Origin: Hippophae tibetana
Lineage: Eukaryota; Streptophyta; Magnoliopsida; Rosales; Elaeagnaceae
NCBI GenBank assembly: GCA_037013495.1
Contig: CM072801.1
Coordinates: forward strand, 19,527,001-19,591,000
Direction: 5' to 3'
Length of the DNA: 64,000 nucleotides
The notes under the pieces were generated by a model. That model was not told the DNA's origin. It did no database searches and saw only the letters and a list, made by a program, of their open reading frames with translations. Both the position numbers and the translations under genes were made by a program. Positions 24,518 through 36,744 of this stretch are shown in pieces. The number at the start of each line of letters is the position of its first letter. Within the stretch, counting starts at the first letter, position 1.

Positions 24518-24590
24518 AGAGTGATCCTTCTTCAAGTGTTGTTTTGCTTTGCAAGAAGTTTCTTAAAGGCCACAAGTGTTTAGAATCTCT

Positions 24591-24597
24591 TTATATA
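24591..24597 (-). promoter_or_regulatory. TATA box of the NLP gene
   Basis: A minus-strand TATATAA (within cattatataaag) lies about 30 bp before the leader that holds the uORF and the strong splice donor. It is the best-placed TATA word upstream of the gene. Confidence 0.5.
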
Positions 24598-26971
24598 ATG
24601 TGTTACCAAAGAAAAATCAATAAAGGAAAAAGGAATCTAATATTTTAATCAGGAGTGTACCACACGAGGGTAAAGCTGGCTTATTGAAATTCTCTGTCAT
24701 ATCCCATTTAAATTCCTAGTAATTACCGGCCTTCAATTTTTTTTTTTGGGGTCAATTTTGTGCCTTTGAATGGCCAAATTTGGAAATAAACTGAGGTATT
24801 TTTAAAGGCAAGTGTACTACTCTTATAGGAAAAGTTGTCGGATTTTAAAGTTGATATGTTTAATTTTTTAGATTATAAAAATATGTTTTTTAAATAAATT
24901 ATACTATTTTAATAATTTTTTTAGTAATATATTATTTTTCTCAGTCAGTGCTTAAAATGCAATAAAATACTACTGTAAAATTGAAATTTTATATTAAATT
25001 ATTTAAGAATAAAATTGACAATAATAATATTCTAACTAAAAATTATATAAATACATTATTCTTTTTTTTAAAGTATAAAAATTAATAAAATATTAAAATA
25101 AAATTGTAACAATCAGATAATATTAACATAAATATTTTTGTAAATTTTTCATATTAATTGTCAATTTATCATTGATCAATGATTAAATATTAATAACATT
25201 TTAATCAATTTACATGAAAAAATAATATTTTAATAAAATATTTATTAAAATATTATTATTTATTTTTAATTAATCTCTTTTATCAAAGTACGTGATTCTA
25301 ACGAAAAAATTGGATGAGATATTAGACATTCTAGATAAGTAAAAGTTTTTTTTTAAAAATGAGTAAAATAAATATACATCTAAATATACGCCTAAAAAGA
25401 TAGAAATTTTTAAATATAGCGTATTATATATCTACTATTTGATCTTGTATGTTGATTTTGTTCAAAACTAATACTTATTTCTTTTAGTGGAGCATCACTA
25501 ATTCTTATTATACTAAGACATTGTTTGAAAAAAGACATTATAAGTAAGTTGTTAATGAGTGTATATAATATCACACATAAAAAATAAAAAAAGAAAAATT
25601 ATAAAAATTATGTTTTTAAATCAGTATTTAAAGTTAATTCTAAGTAAAACTAGACTTAAATTTGATTTTGGGTTGGAAGTACTTATAACCCACTTGTTAT
25701 TACATGAAAATCAATTTGAGTTGAACTTAAAAATCATTAATTTTTATGTTTATTTATTGGTTGACATGTTAAATGTGCATATAATTTTCTACCATTCTAA
25801 GTGTACCTCTTAAAAATATGTTTTAAGTTGGTTTTAAAGAAAAATACTTTAAAACGTTATTATATTACTCAATATCATTTACATGATAAAAATCTACATG
25901 TAATTGAAATTTTAATGAAATCTAATAAATGATAATGCATGAATTTATATATTTTAGTGGTTTTTGTTACATAGCAGTTTTATATAGAATTGACTCAATA
26001 GGTTTTTTTTTTTTTTTTAAGTAGTGTAATGGGTAGAGAAAGGATTGTTGATTGTCATAAACATGGAGATTTAGCATCAATTCCTTTTTGTTCTTTGCAT
26101 AAACATCTAAGTGGATGCGGCTATTTCCGCTGTGCTTATGACATATGTCAAAAGGAGACTCTATCTTTGTACAGTTTTTAATCTCAATAATAACTAAAAA
26201 GGATCTATAAGAAAAAAGAGAGTAATATTTCTATTATTATTACTATTAACCCATAGTGATACACAGTTGCTCTTGACATACACGCGCAAGCCATAAGTGA
26301 AAACTATATCTCTATTTTTATTTCATGTAAACCTTCACAAAGGAAGCCTCTTAGAATCTTCGTTTTTCATTTTCATTATTATTTAGTATAATATAATAAT
26401 TTGAGAATGTGAAAAATATTACTTATTTAATTATACCATTTCTTTCGGGTGAACCAACCCAAGAGTTTTGACATTGAGATTAATCTATGACAGCCTTGAC
26501 AAACATTTGTTAATTGTTTTAACCTTTCGTTAAAATAGGTCAAGTTTTTACTACTCTTAATATTATTATTATTTTTCATTTACTACTTTGTGATGTGGAA
26601 TGGGTGATTTTCAAATATGTTTGGTTAATTATAAGGGGAAGTTTTTTCCCGTTGTTTGGACCCCCCTTGGACGTATACAAACATTTTAAGAAAATTATCA
26701 AAAACAAAATAAAAATAAAATTCATTAAATTTATAATAATAAAAATAACATTTTAATAATAATGAACGAAGTTTAATTAATCAACATTGAATATTTAATG
26801 AATTTAACATAATATAATTTAATTTAAATAATATTTAATTAAAATAAGTTAATAAATATTAAAAGGCTAAAGAATTTGAATTATGAATATAAAAGTATAT
26901 CTTTTTCAATTTATTTAAAGATGGTTGGTAAATTCTCGTACAATTACTTCACATCAAACACTATTTTCACC

Positions 26972-27040
26972 TTTAACCTAATTTATTCATAAGTCACGTA
27001 ACCAATTTAACCTAATTTATTCATAAGTCACGGTAACCAA
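26972..27040 (+). repeat. Tandem duplication of 34/35 bp
   Basis: The unit tttaacctaatttattcata... at 26972-27005 is repeated at 27006-27040. The second copy has one extra g in the cacggtaacc part. Confidence 0.93.
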
Positions 27041-27599
27041 TTTACCATATTTTTAATTTGACGTAGGATGAAAATATTTCTCAAGATATGATTTATCAAA
27101 AGTATTTTGCTTCATCAAATTTAATCATAATCTAGCATGAGAAAACGTAGATGAGATTTTTAAAGTCAACTAATATTAAAAACATTACTAATAATGCCTC
27201 AAATGAGACTTAAACCCACGACTTCAACATTATCAGGTACCACTTTTATGGGTTATGAGCGTTTATCAAATATTTCCTTCATTTTCCATTAATATAGTTT
27301 TTCGTGTGAATTATAATAATTTAATTAATGGCTGATATAATTAAATTAACCGGCTGGTTTTCAACATTTACAAATTTTAAACATCTTACAACCGTAAAAT
27401 GGGAATGTTCACTTGTTTCATGGCGTCACGTACAATTATGACAGCTAATATTATATATATATATAATAAATAATTATACTACTCAAACTCAAATCTACAT
27501 GTTCAAATAAATTACATTATGTTGAGCTATAAGCTCGTTATATAGGTAGGAGAAGATGAAATGAACAAAAAGGATAAAATGGTGTATTTAAAATAAAAA

Positions 27600-27780
27600 C
27601 AAGGTACTCGATTGATCAAGTTTCTATTAAGATCAATTAAGAGTCAAGAAAAGAATGACAAGTAAGGTTCGATCAATCCAAAAGGAACTCGATCGAGGAT
27701 CAATTGAGTGCTCTCGACTTAAAAATCGTAAAAGTTATATCGATCAAAAAAGAATCTCGATCGATCGAGACATCTAGTCA
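27600..27780. repeat. GATCGA/TCGATC-rich patch
   Basis: Dense occurrences of gatcaa, gatcga, tcgatc and cgatcgatcgag in about 180 bp. Similar patches occur at 7970-8200 and 28930-29190, both inside LTR-like blocks, so this one is probably also LTR-derived. Confidence 0.5.
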
Positions 27781-28054
27781 ACACTTAAATATGATGTTTC
27801 TTAGCACTAACTTTTAGTCTTGTCCATTGGATCAAGAAAATTGTAATCCAACTCGGATTACGCTCAGAAATACATTGTATAACTAACCTAAGAGGTCATC
27901 AAAACATAAAAATTGCAACAAGGAACAAGTGAAACCAAGGAGCACATCTAAGGTAACTTTTGAAGGAGATTTTGAAGAAAAAATTGAAGATTGGAGATTG
28001 GGGTTACTTTGAATTCATCATTTTCTTTTCATAAGTCTTTTCTTATTTTTCTTT

Positions 28055-29385
28055 GAAAGGTTAAAGTTAATGGTCTAAATAACCTAGAAGGGTGAATAAG
28101 TAATTTTTAGAATTAAGTCTAATTAAAAATTCACAAGCGACTAGACATGAAATCATAAATAATATAAAGTGAAAATAAATAAAAACTTGACATATGATAT
28201 TTCAGGTGGAAATAATCTAGGTCATAACAATGACCTAAGAGGAAAATCATCGTTCCACCAGATCACCTAACTATCCACTATGAAAATTAATTCGATTACA
28301 AAGCCAGATCTTAAACTACCCTTCATAGATAAAATCTCCAAAGTACTCTTCTTACAATCTTTCACTTTTTCATAGTATTTATAAGATAGGTGTATGGATC
28401 CGAACCAATGTTTTGATATCTCAAGTCACACGAGCAATCAAACCTATTCAACAAGCACTTGAAAAGTTAGCACCAATAACATAGGTGCAAAATGTGTCCT
28501 AGAGTAGATTCAGTAATAAGAAATCCTCTAGAAGATTAAAGAATAAATTAGTTAAATTAAATCATCCAGTAAACCCTAAAACAAAATTTAAAATCATAGT
28601 ATCATAAAATAAATAAGCTTATTAATAATCAAACATAACCATACAATGTTTGATAGATCATATGAAGAAAGAGCCTAACAAACTATGATTTAGCTTTTAT
28701 AAAATGATTTGAGAGAGAAATCATAGAACAATTAGAAGAATATAATCACTATAGTTATTTAAAACAAGAAGCATTAGGTTGTTTATATAGAGGAGATAAA
28801 ATACTAATGATAAGTGAAAATGCAATTACCATTTTGTTCATTAAATGAACCATAAAGTAATAATTAGTAGGGAAAACATAGTAAAAGAATACATTGGCTC
28901 GAGTACATAAATAGATTTTAAGTCGAAACCCTAGTTGCATGATCGATCTAGTCCAGGCTTGATCGATTGAAACCCTTTTCAATCGATCCAAGAAAAATTA
29001 AAAACAATCCAAGACTAGGTAGATCAAACACGATCGATCCAGCATCTCTATCGAGAGAACCTAACTTTAATTGATATATCCCAATTTGTAAATCAATCTG
29101 AGAGGACATAGATCATACATGATCAATCATTGATTGATGTACCACTTTGATCGATCGATTAACCTACCACTTCGATCAATCAACTAGTATATATACCAAA
29201 GTTCCTAAGTGTATAGTATGTATTCTAACATGTTTAAGATCAAGTATATTCCTAAAACATATTAATTTGAAGCTCAAAAGTTTCTTAGGCTTGAATATCA
29301 GACATGAAAATGCACCTAGGAACTAGTTTATATTTAAATATTTTGTTCACGAATATCGCCAACACTCATAAACCTTACAATTTTC
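28055..29385 (-). mobile_element. Minus-strand LTR relic with adjacent polypurine tract (Sirevirus-like)
   Basis: On the minus strand a purine-rich segment (gccaaaagggaaaattg, about 29372-29390) immediately precedes a TG-beginning block that runs to about 28055. This layout, with a 'gatgccaaaagggggag'-like tract before the 3' LTR, is typical of Sirevirus-type copia elements. Near 28070-28330 the plus strand shows a ggtctaaataacctagaagg-like segment that is also typical of those LTRs. Boundaries and family are approximate; no second LTR is seen. Confidence 0.5.
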
Positions 29386-30329
29386 CCTTTTGGCATATTC
29401 ATATGAAAAAAATTCTCTTTCGCTACATGACACTCATAGGAAAAATAAAATTTACATAGTGGTACTATCCTATGATTCGTGAAATCATCTTCGTTTGACT
29501 CTTGACACCTCATATTTATTATGAAGAAACAAAAAAAAATTAGATAGGCATACATCTTTTCTTGAAGGAATCATTGTTCATTAGTTTAGTGTACATAGTA
29601 GTAAGAGTAGTAACACATATAAGCAATGAGTAATAGTAGATATAACATTTGAATAATAAAATCACTCCCCTTATGTGATATATCAAAGTGAACACTTAAT
29701 CATTAAGAGTTCTACCTTAGGTGTAACAACAAATAATAAATAGAACACTTGTGTTTTCCCCTATATGTAATACCTCTCCAATTATAATCACTCTTATCCT
29801 TTTTGTCATACAAAAAGATAATTTAACTATGAAGCATAGATTCAATATGAAGAGAAATGAAATGAATTTAATGAAAAGTAAATTACTCATTCAAATAAAT
29901 ATTAAAGTCAATCATAAAATAGAGTAAATGTGTGATGTTTTCTAAAAAGAAAATAAAACATTATAAAGATGATCATTATCTAGGATGTTGATTGCTCTGA
30001 GATCTATAATAAGAATGCATATCACTTATCATTGAAAATAAGGCCTCTTGACACTCATCAATATCAATTACTTTTCGGTGTAAGCCTTCCATTTTAGTCG
30101 ATAGTACTTCCATTTTCATTGTTACTTCTTCCTCAAATAAGTCCTAAGGAGAAGGTTTTAGAGCAATGATATTTTTCATATCATCATCACCGAATATATA
30201 AATAGTGATGTTTTTTTTTTGTTTTTTGGAGGTTTGGGTAGAGGAACTTGAAAATCCCCCCCAATATTGCTCACATAAGAAGTAGTTTTAGAATTTTGTG
30301 GGTGTCATACCCACATCAAGGATCATTTA
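29386..30329 (-). other. Retroelement 3' region with a coiled-coil-like relic
   Basis: Minus-strand translation at about 30120-29960 gives a helical, charged stretch (KMEVLSTKMEGLHRKVIDI), then MHSYYRSQSNQ. This resembles the tail of envelope-like proteins carried by plant LTR elements. The rest is non-coding up to the polypurine tract near 29385. Confidence 0.4.
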
Positions 30330-31008
30330 GGTTATGAGATAACCAAAGGGTAGTCCAATCCTAGGGTTTATGACCTTAGTTTGGTTCACAATTTCATCCG
30401 GAATAACAGTTCCTATTATACATTACATAATCTTAGCATGTATGAAACTTATCTCTGAGGAATTCTTATAAGAAAGCAAATCAACACAAGCTATCTTATT
30501 TAAAATATGATAGAATGAAATGAATTCACCCTGGATATGGAGTTATTTTGGGTTGAGGTTGGCACTTGGTAAACCAATTAATACGGTTAATAGTTCCTCA
30601 TTTGAAATGTTAAATTGGTCCAAGTTAAAGCCAATAGTCCCAGTGTTGGAAATTGATAAAAAAAGCATTGATCCCTTGGGCCAAGATGTCAATAATTTTA
30701 TTTTGAATAAAAATTCTATAAATCATAGGCTAAGGATGTTGAATTTTAGAATCAATATTGGCATAAAATTCTCAAATCAAAGTTAGACAATAGATTTTTG
30801 ATGGTGTAAAAAGCAATTGCCAACCAAGAGCCCCAATAGCTTGAGTAACCCCTATTTAATAAAAATTGTACTAGGCAATACCACGTTCAAGTAAAATTGG
30901 TCATTTAGAGATAGTATTCTTATACCTTATTTAAGAGTCTCGATTCCACCATTAAGATGAAACCAGAGTTGGTGCACCATTAGGGATTTCACGACGTCTA
31001 GTGGCCAT
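30330..31008 (-). pseudogene. Envelope-like / 'putative plant transposon protein' relic
   Basis: From an ATG at 31008-31006 the minus strand reads in broken frames as MATRRREIPNGAPT, LLERGIA, a GVTQAIGALGWQLLF block, EFYANI and later PYPG..FI..Y and VIPDEIV-like pieces. This is the pattern of the poorly characterised protein domain often annotated 'putative plant transposon protein' and carried by some LTR retrotransposons. Many stops interrupt it. A second relic of the same domain lies on + at about 60267-61250. Confidence 0.6.
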
Positions 31009-31189
31009 TGAATAGATGAGAAAAAAATCCAAAAACACCAAAATGCCACTAAGAGTCAAAAACTTGAATATGATAGAAACTTGCCCAAAAATATTGAGTT
31101 TTGGGAATGAATGTATTAGGTTGAAGTAAAGGAAGAGAATTTATGAAGATTGTAGGGCTAAATGAGTGTGTTTGGTGATAAGTGATCAA
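31009..31189. other. Short spacer between retroelement relics
   Basis: Leader-like AT-rich DNA upstream of the envelope-like ORF. Nothing else is seen. Confidence 0.3.
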
Positions 31190-32885
31190 AAGCACTTAAT
31201 ATATCATGATTTTATGCATGTTAAATGATTATATAGATTTGTATTTGCTTAGTTTTACTATCATTTTAAACAAATCTATCTTTTCAAAATCATGGGCATA
31301 TTTTTTTGTTTTTTAGGAATTTTTTGTATTTAAAAGATTTAAATTGAAAAAATTTACTTGAAGCATTTCATTACAATTTGGAGCTTAAAAATAACATATG
31401 TAAAGCATTACATAATTTGAAAGAATATTTTACAAGAAAAAAGGTTCTAAGTGGTGTAGATTCAAGTGGACCGTGACATGAATGTTTTGTATGATGTGGT
31501 AGGCAGAAAGAAAGAATCAAACGTGTCTCAGATATGATGCCGGACACGGTGTGAAATCATTGTGTGCCATAGCACTAATATAGTGAATCATGCCAAAATT
31601 GTATATAGGCTATATATATTGTAGTGTGAAAAATTTGTATACTGTAGTTCCAAGCTAAATTGTTCTCACATTTGTCTCCTTTCCTAACCCTATAAATAAA
31701 ACCTTATTTCTATTGTAAAGATTATCCCTTATTTCTTAATCCTTTACATTTATTAGTTTCTTAAGCTTTTATTTTATTAGTTTAAAGTTCTTCTCTCAAT
31801 TGAGAGTTAAATAAATTTGGTTTATATTATAGTTTTTAGTTTCAATTTAATAAATAGTGGAGCAATTTTGTTCAAAGGTTTTCCAAAATAGAAGCAAATT
31901 TAAAAGAAATCTATTGAAGTATATTTAAATGTATTCTTTTTAGATAATATCTAAGTGTTGCTTTACATGCTATATGTCTAATTTATTGATCATTTTATTA
32001 AACTATGCATGTCTGATTATAAATAATCTAGGATATTAATAACGTTGTTATGCTTGTAAACTACTAAAGTAGATTAAACATTTTTATAAAATGAAGTAAT
32101 TTTTATTTTTTCATCATTAAAACAAAGTTTGTAAATGAAAAAATATATTGACGAAATATTTTTTATAATAAACAAGAGAGTTATATTTATGATTTAAATT
32201 ATTGGACTTTAATTTAGATTAATGCTCATGGATATTAGTCAATTGGTGTCTAAATCTATTTTGAGGTAGTCTCTATTTCAAGGATTTTTGTAAGAATCAT
32301 TATTGAAGATATATTGATGACATATCCTTCATAACAGTTTTAAAATCTAAAAGTTAGTTTTAGATACTTAAATCATAAAATCAATTTTGACAATTTGAAT
32401 AAAAGTCTAACTTACATGGCCGACCTTAGGCATTAGTTAGATGGTTATTAATTTCTTAGAAATAAATTAGAATTTAATAATTAATCAATTGGTTATCCTA
32501 GCCTTCAGATGTTAATTGGTTTGTTATTAGCAAAAGAATTTTGATCACTTCTTTAAGATATTTTCTTATTAAAAAGAGAGAATCAATAATCTTAATTCAT
32601 ATTTTTAATAACATACTTATTATTGAACAAACATAATTAATTTATTAATATACCTCATAAATTCTTCACTGCATTATAAGTGTTTAATTGCTTAAATATT
32701 TATTGAATCTATTCTTATATTTGTGCTAGTAGTTTAGACACTTAACCAAAATAGTGATACGGGTTCTTTAGTTTGTTTTTAAGAATTTATTGAATAATTT
32801 AAAAACATCATGATTCCTCTTTAAATCAACCTTGTAATTATATTTATCATTTTCTATAAGTGATTTGTGCACTTGCAAGCTATTT
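31190..32885 (+). mobile_element. Plus-strand LTR relic, probably a solo LTR (Ty3-gypsy-like)
   Basis: A TATA word (ccctataaataaaacc, about 31686-31701) lies within a long non-coding block. The block's 3' end (taagtgatttgtgcacttgc, about 32858-32877) resembles the 3' end of the LTR at 40670-42055 (attcgtgaacttgc). A shared tract with attcct/ctttaaatcaacctt lies just before. No primer-binding site or gag follows, because a LINE tail starts at about 32935. It is therefore a solo or truncated LTR. The 5' border is a guess. Confidence 0.5.
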
Positions 32886-32934
32886 TATAAATCATACAAA
32901 ATTTTTACGCAAAAAAACCTATAATTAGGCTTAC

Positions 32935-33500
32935 TGTTAATATCCGAAAAACAAAATCATTAGTGAATGATGAGACATCCTACCAATATATCGCTGTACA
33001 AATACAAAGTTTCCTAAAGGCCATACAATTAGCTACAATGTTGCCCTCCTTAAAAATATGGGAACAATGAAAATTCAAGTGAGAAATATTTTCTAAGCAG
33101 TTAAGCTAAGCAGAGTACCATCTTCATTGCATTGATGACAATATAGTACGAAAAAGTCACTACATAAGCAGAGTCTGACTCTAACCAAAGCTTTTGCTGC
33201 CCAAAGGTGGCGGCACATAATATTGCATGAATAATTGTCATGAGCTCTTCCATAAAAGCAAATGCAATGCCATGTGAAATATAGAAACAACCTTTGACAA
33301 AGGATCTTGATGTCCAAAATACCCATGCACAACTTGCTATAACAGGTGGTCCAAAAGTGACACTATCGATGTTGACCTTTATCCACCCAAAGGTGATGGT
33401 TTTCAAATTACCTTTATGATCCATGGTGTTCATTGTGGGATTCCTTACACTCGTAATTGTTGAAGAACCATAAGATCCTCCACTATATTTCCTATGAACC
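32935..33500 (-). pseudogene. LINE (L1-type) C-terminal RNase H relic
   Basis: The minus-strand frame at 33433-33101 (110 codons) carries GWIKVNIDSVTFGPPV, GCFYISHGIAFAFMEELM and KLWLESDSAYVV. These match the plant LINE RNase H order (WIKVNTDG, AELMG, LWLESDSSLV). Downstream at about 33080-32940 a CSHIFKEGNIVAN-like stretch matches the conserved HIFREGN..AD motif. The catalytic Asp of the NTDG box is followed by S instead of G. Stops occur around it. Traces of the preceding RT C-terminal region extend to about 33650. Confidence 0.72.
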
Positions 33501-34380
33501 CATGCTATGATAGGTTGGTTTCACAAATAAAATGCTAAACTGTGGCAAATGTAGAGCTTATATAATTGCATGTATCCTTGAAGTGAGCATCATTCCTAAC
33601 TTTTCATATCATTAAGATGATTGAAATTATACCTACTTTCCATAGATATCGAGTTGTGACCCAAGGTTAAGTGACACATTACATTTTCATAAATCTAGAA
33701 TTGAAGAATTTGTATGAGGTCATCTACTAAAGAAGAAATGCAATAGATCCCATAGTGCACCTGCAAAATGATAACAGAAAAAAAGTGAGAAATATTTTCT
33801 TCAGTTGATCTATATAGGGAGCAACGGGAAGGGAAGGAGTGGCCCTTCCTCTTTGCTTGAAAATCAGTGGAAAGCTTGATTTATGCAGCTCGTAAGAGTA
33901 TAATGGACTAGGACGGTGGTATGAAAGGGGCCTAGATCGTCCTTCCCTAACTCTTATGTTCCCCCACCACGCATAGGGAGTTATAAGCCTTGCTAGTTGT
34001 GACTCCTCCTTTGATCGAATGCGTCCAAATTATAGCATCCATAGATTTCCTGGAAAATACTAACACATTTAAGTTGTTTTATATGTTTTACATATTTTTT
34101 GGTACCAATAAATAAATGGAACAATTTTTGGACAAAACGGAGGTGATTAAGACATTTTGGAAGAATAAGCAAGAAGGCGATTGTGTGCCACCCAAAGGCG
34201 ATCGATTTCCATCTCATTAGGTAGCGAATGAGAAACTACCCTCTAGTTGGATTTTATGAGCATAGGCAATCAAGTTACTTATGAGTTGATTAGGAATCTT
34301 CCCCAGATGGCTTCTACCAAGTTTTACAAAAACACATAATTTTGTCCAATGACTTGGATTTTTTTATGTAGATTCTTGAT
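33501..34380. other. Unassigned region next to the LINE tail
   Basis: Part up to about 33650 may be LINE sequence. The 74-codon minus-strand ORF at 33993-34217 has no recognisable domain. No gene called. Confidence 0.35.
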
Positions 34381-34383
34381 CGC

Positions 34384-35900
34384 CACACACAAAGTATGCG
34401 TAATGAATAGGCAAGTATACGTATCATAACAAGTAATATAATGATAAGAAAAATTATTACCATAGAGATTATTTATTAGAAACTAATTTTTAAAACTTAA
34501 AAAAAATAAAAATCAATTTTTTTTGTGTTTTTATATTTAAGGAAGAAAAATTAAAATAACTAAATGTAAATAGAAATAATTAATTAAATCAAATTTGGTA
34601 ACTAAAAATATATATGAGAAAATATCTAAGAATACTTAATCCTCCAATTTTCTAAACATGCAAATCGCTAAAATCTTCCCAAAATAATTATCAATTAATT
34701 ACATTATCAATTGAATCTAACCTAGCATGTCTTCCTCTCTCAAGTAAAATACACATCATATAGTAATTAATTTAATCACACTCTCATTCCAATTAAATTG
34801 CATACTAATCATTAAGTTCATCAATTATGGATTACATACATAAGAATTATACATCTCTGCATAGAAACTATGCATGTTATTTAATCAAGACAAACAATTA
34901 AACAATTCTTTCAAATCTATTTAATTGCCTCTATAGATAAATTGTTGGCCAAATAATTAATAGCATAAAAATAATTAAATTATATAATCAAATTAAAATT
35001 ATAATTAGGATAAAATATTAGATCATCACATGATAAAAATTGGATTCATAAGATCCCTAGATTAATAAATTAACTACACATAATTGTGTTTATAAAGCTT
35101 ATATTTTTCATAAAGAAAGACATAAATATTGATAAAAAAAGGAGTAGAAGAAGAATTATAATCAATCTCTTAAATTGTAGAATTAATCTCCTCTTGAATT
35201 TTCACCAAAATTGTGTCTTCTCTTAAATTTTTCTCTCTTTTTAGCTCCAAATATTGACCAAAATTATGCTAATGGAGGCCACTTAGGGTTTATGGAGTGA
35301 TTAGGGGCTTAAATATTGCTTAGGTATGATCTATATCATCAGATCAGCTTTAGATCAAGGCCTACAATCAAAACAAGCAAAACTGATAGCTCCAACCAAT
35401 CACATAAATTTGTTGGGCAAATTAGGGAGCGACGCATGGTAGAGGATACCAGTCAGAGTTAATGCTTGTTGAGTCAGTAACATGTGATACAACGTGATTT
35501 GAAAAAAAATGGATGGCATGGTGCACAGGTGGAATGCACGGAGCAATGGCGTAGCGACATTGGCATGATGCATTGATCGATCACTGAATTCGTATTAAAC
35601 GCTTTGCTAACATATGGCACGCATTTCATCCTCCTCACAAGCGGCATAACTTGATTTTCTCTCCATGCTTGAGTGGCATCCCTGTGGCTTTCCCAGTCAG
35701 CTCCCCTACTTACTTGGTATGCCACATGGTAGCTCCTAATTGGTCATACGTTAAAAATTCATAAAAACATTAATAAAATTTTTTGAAAAATCACAAAAAA
35801 TTTCAAAAATTATATTTTTACCCCTTTTCACTAAAAATTTTACATTTTAATATTTTTGACCCAAAAAATACTATTTATTGAATAAAAAAGTAAATATTAA
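34384..35900 (-). mobile_element. Minus-strand LTR copy A, with primer-site-like sequence at its edge
   Basis: About 1.5 kb is homologous along its length to 49285-50680. Shared landmarks include acaagtaatataatgata, tagtaattaa, attaagttcatcaattatgg, cataagatcccctagatt-like and tcagattagctttagatcaa. On the minus strand it ends around ttgttatgatacgtatactt and is followed by gtgtgtggcgatcaagaa, a decayed form of the tggcgccgttgccgggg primer-site region of plant gypsy elements. The 83-codon ORF inside is not a gene. Confidence 0.72.
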
Positions 35901-36592
35901 ACAAAAAAGTACGTTAATGATTCTATTTTTATAGAGTCATCAATTTTGGCACTTATTTTAGGTCACCTAAGCCTCATTTGGATGCATCAGAGGCTAATGG
36001 AAGTAAAATCACTCTCTTCAAGCATGAAGGAATCCATGTTAATGAGCTCACTAACATGCTTCTCTATAATAAAAACAACATTGAGTACAAACAACACATC
36101 ATGTCATTGTAGAAACATAGAGTTGCAATGTTCTTACTAATACATTTTTCAACGACCACATATTATATACATAATAGTCTTAGCTATGAAAAATATATTA
36201 TTGCATCTATTTGGCTACTATAACCTCATATATCATATATGTATAATTCTATCATTTAAATGAACTATAATGTATCGACACATTTCACAAAAACAATTTC
36301 TCTTTTATATCCAACAATTTTTGGATTATATAATATATTTGACTCTCCAATAATCAATTAAAAAAATTAAAATGACCTAAAATTACTTAGATTATTCAAA
36401 ATTGGCACAATGTATCATTACATAGCCTCGATTACTTAATACTGACACATTATAACAATAAATAGCACCTCAAAATTCTTAGCACCGACACGATGAATGT
36501 CATAAAAGTAATTAAAAATAATTCAAATCAACTAAAATAATTTTCTACTGGTACAATAATCATAGAAATTATTAGCAATTTATATTAACATT
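35901..36592. other. AT-rich non-coding stretch
   Basis: No gene or element recognised. The ORF at 35946-36140 has no domain. Confidence 0.4.
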
Positions 36593-36712
36593 TAAGGAAT
36601 AATATCTCAAATGCCTCTAAGGTTTGTCATATCTTCACTTATGTCCTTAAGGTTTATAAAATATCTAAAATGCTCTTAAACCCTAATGGTGTTAATTTTC
36701 CATCTATTACTA
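36593..36712. repeat. Possible single arm of a MITE
   Basis: The sequence tctcaaatgcctctaaggtt, then tccttaaggtttataaaat and cttaaaccctaatggtgtt, has the alternating, quasi-repeated layout of long inverted-repeat MITE arms. The matching arm is not visible, so this may be a fragment. Confidence 0.3.
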
Positions 36713-36727
36713 TTTATAATACTATTC

Positions 36728-36744
36728 ATTGGCTCTAATACCAA
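36728..36744 (-). promoter_or_regulatory. Met-tRNA primer-binding-site-like sequence
   Basis: The minus strand reads ttggtattagagccaa, one mismatch from the tggtatcagagcc primer site complementary to initiator tRNA-Met that is used by caulimovirids and by copia elements. Its strand agrees with the caulimovirid relic uphill at 37050-39965, but it could instead belong to an unrelated copia fragment. Confidence 0.4.

Larger units (their letters stand above)
23290..24565 (-). promoter_or_regulatory. NLP 5' leader with a probable intron (24396-23497)
   Basis: Between a TATA box near 24591 and the ATG at 23289 there is a 1.27-kb leader. A strong donor (aca|gtaagtc) at 24397/24396 and an acceptor (tttgtgattgcag) ending at 23497 would remove 900 bp, leaving a leader of about 375 nt. 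The GA microsatellite at 24097-24140 lies inside this intron. The intron is inferred from splice motifs only. Confidence 0.45.
24601..28054. other. Upstream intergenic DNA of the NLP gene
   Basis: Very AT-rich. No domain-bearing ORF; the 84-codon ORF at 25559-25813 is low-complexity. Contains a near-perfect 34-bp duplication (26972-27040) and a GATCGATC-rich patch (27600-27780). The proximal 1-2 kb should contain NLP regulatory sequence, but no specific element can be asserted. Confidence 0.5.

Noticed and set aside
24393-24575. 60-codon minus-strand ORF in the NLP leader
   Set aside because: It opens with TTG, not ATG; only the shorter ATG uORF at 24517-24434 is plausible.
27185-27255. tRNA-like segment (aaacccacgactt...)
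   Set aside because: No cloverleaf, anticodon stem or A/B box pair can be drawn; the similarity is a short word only.
30520-30786. 88-codon plus-strand ORF
   Set aside because: Antisense shadow of the envelope-like relic read on the minus strand.
24600-31000. NIN-type symbiotic cis-element (palindromic GCCATGTGGC-like word) upstream of the NLP
   Set aside because: Looked for by eye and not seen. The nearest similar word, gccacatgg near 35729, lies in an LTR more than 11 kb away.
35474-35725. 83-codon minus-strand ORF
   Set aside because: Lies inside LTR copy A and is not open in its homologue copy B, so it is a chance ORF.
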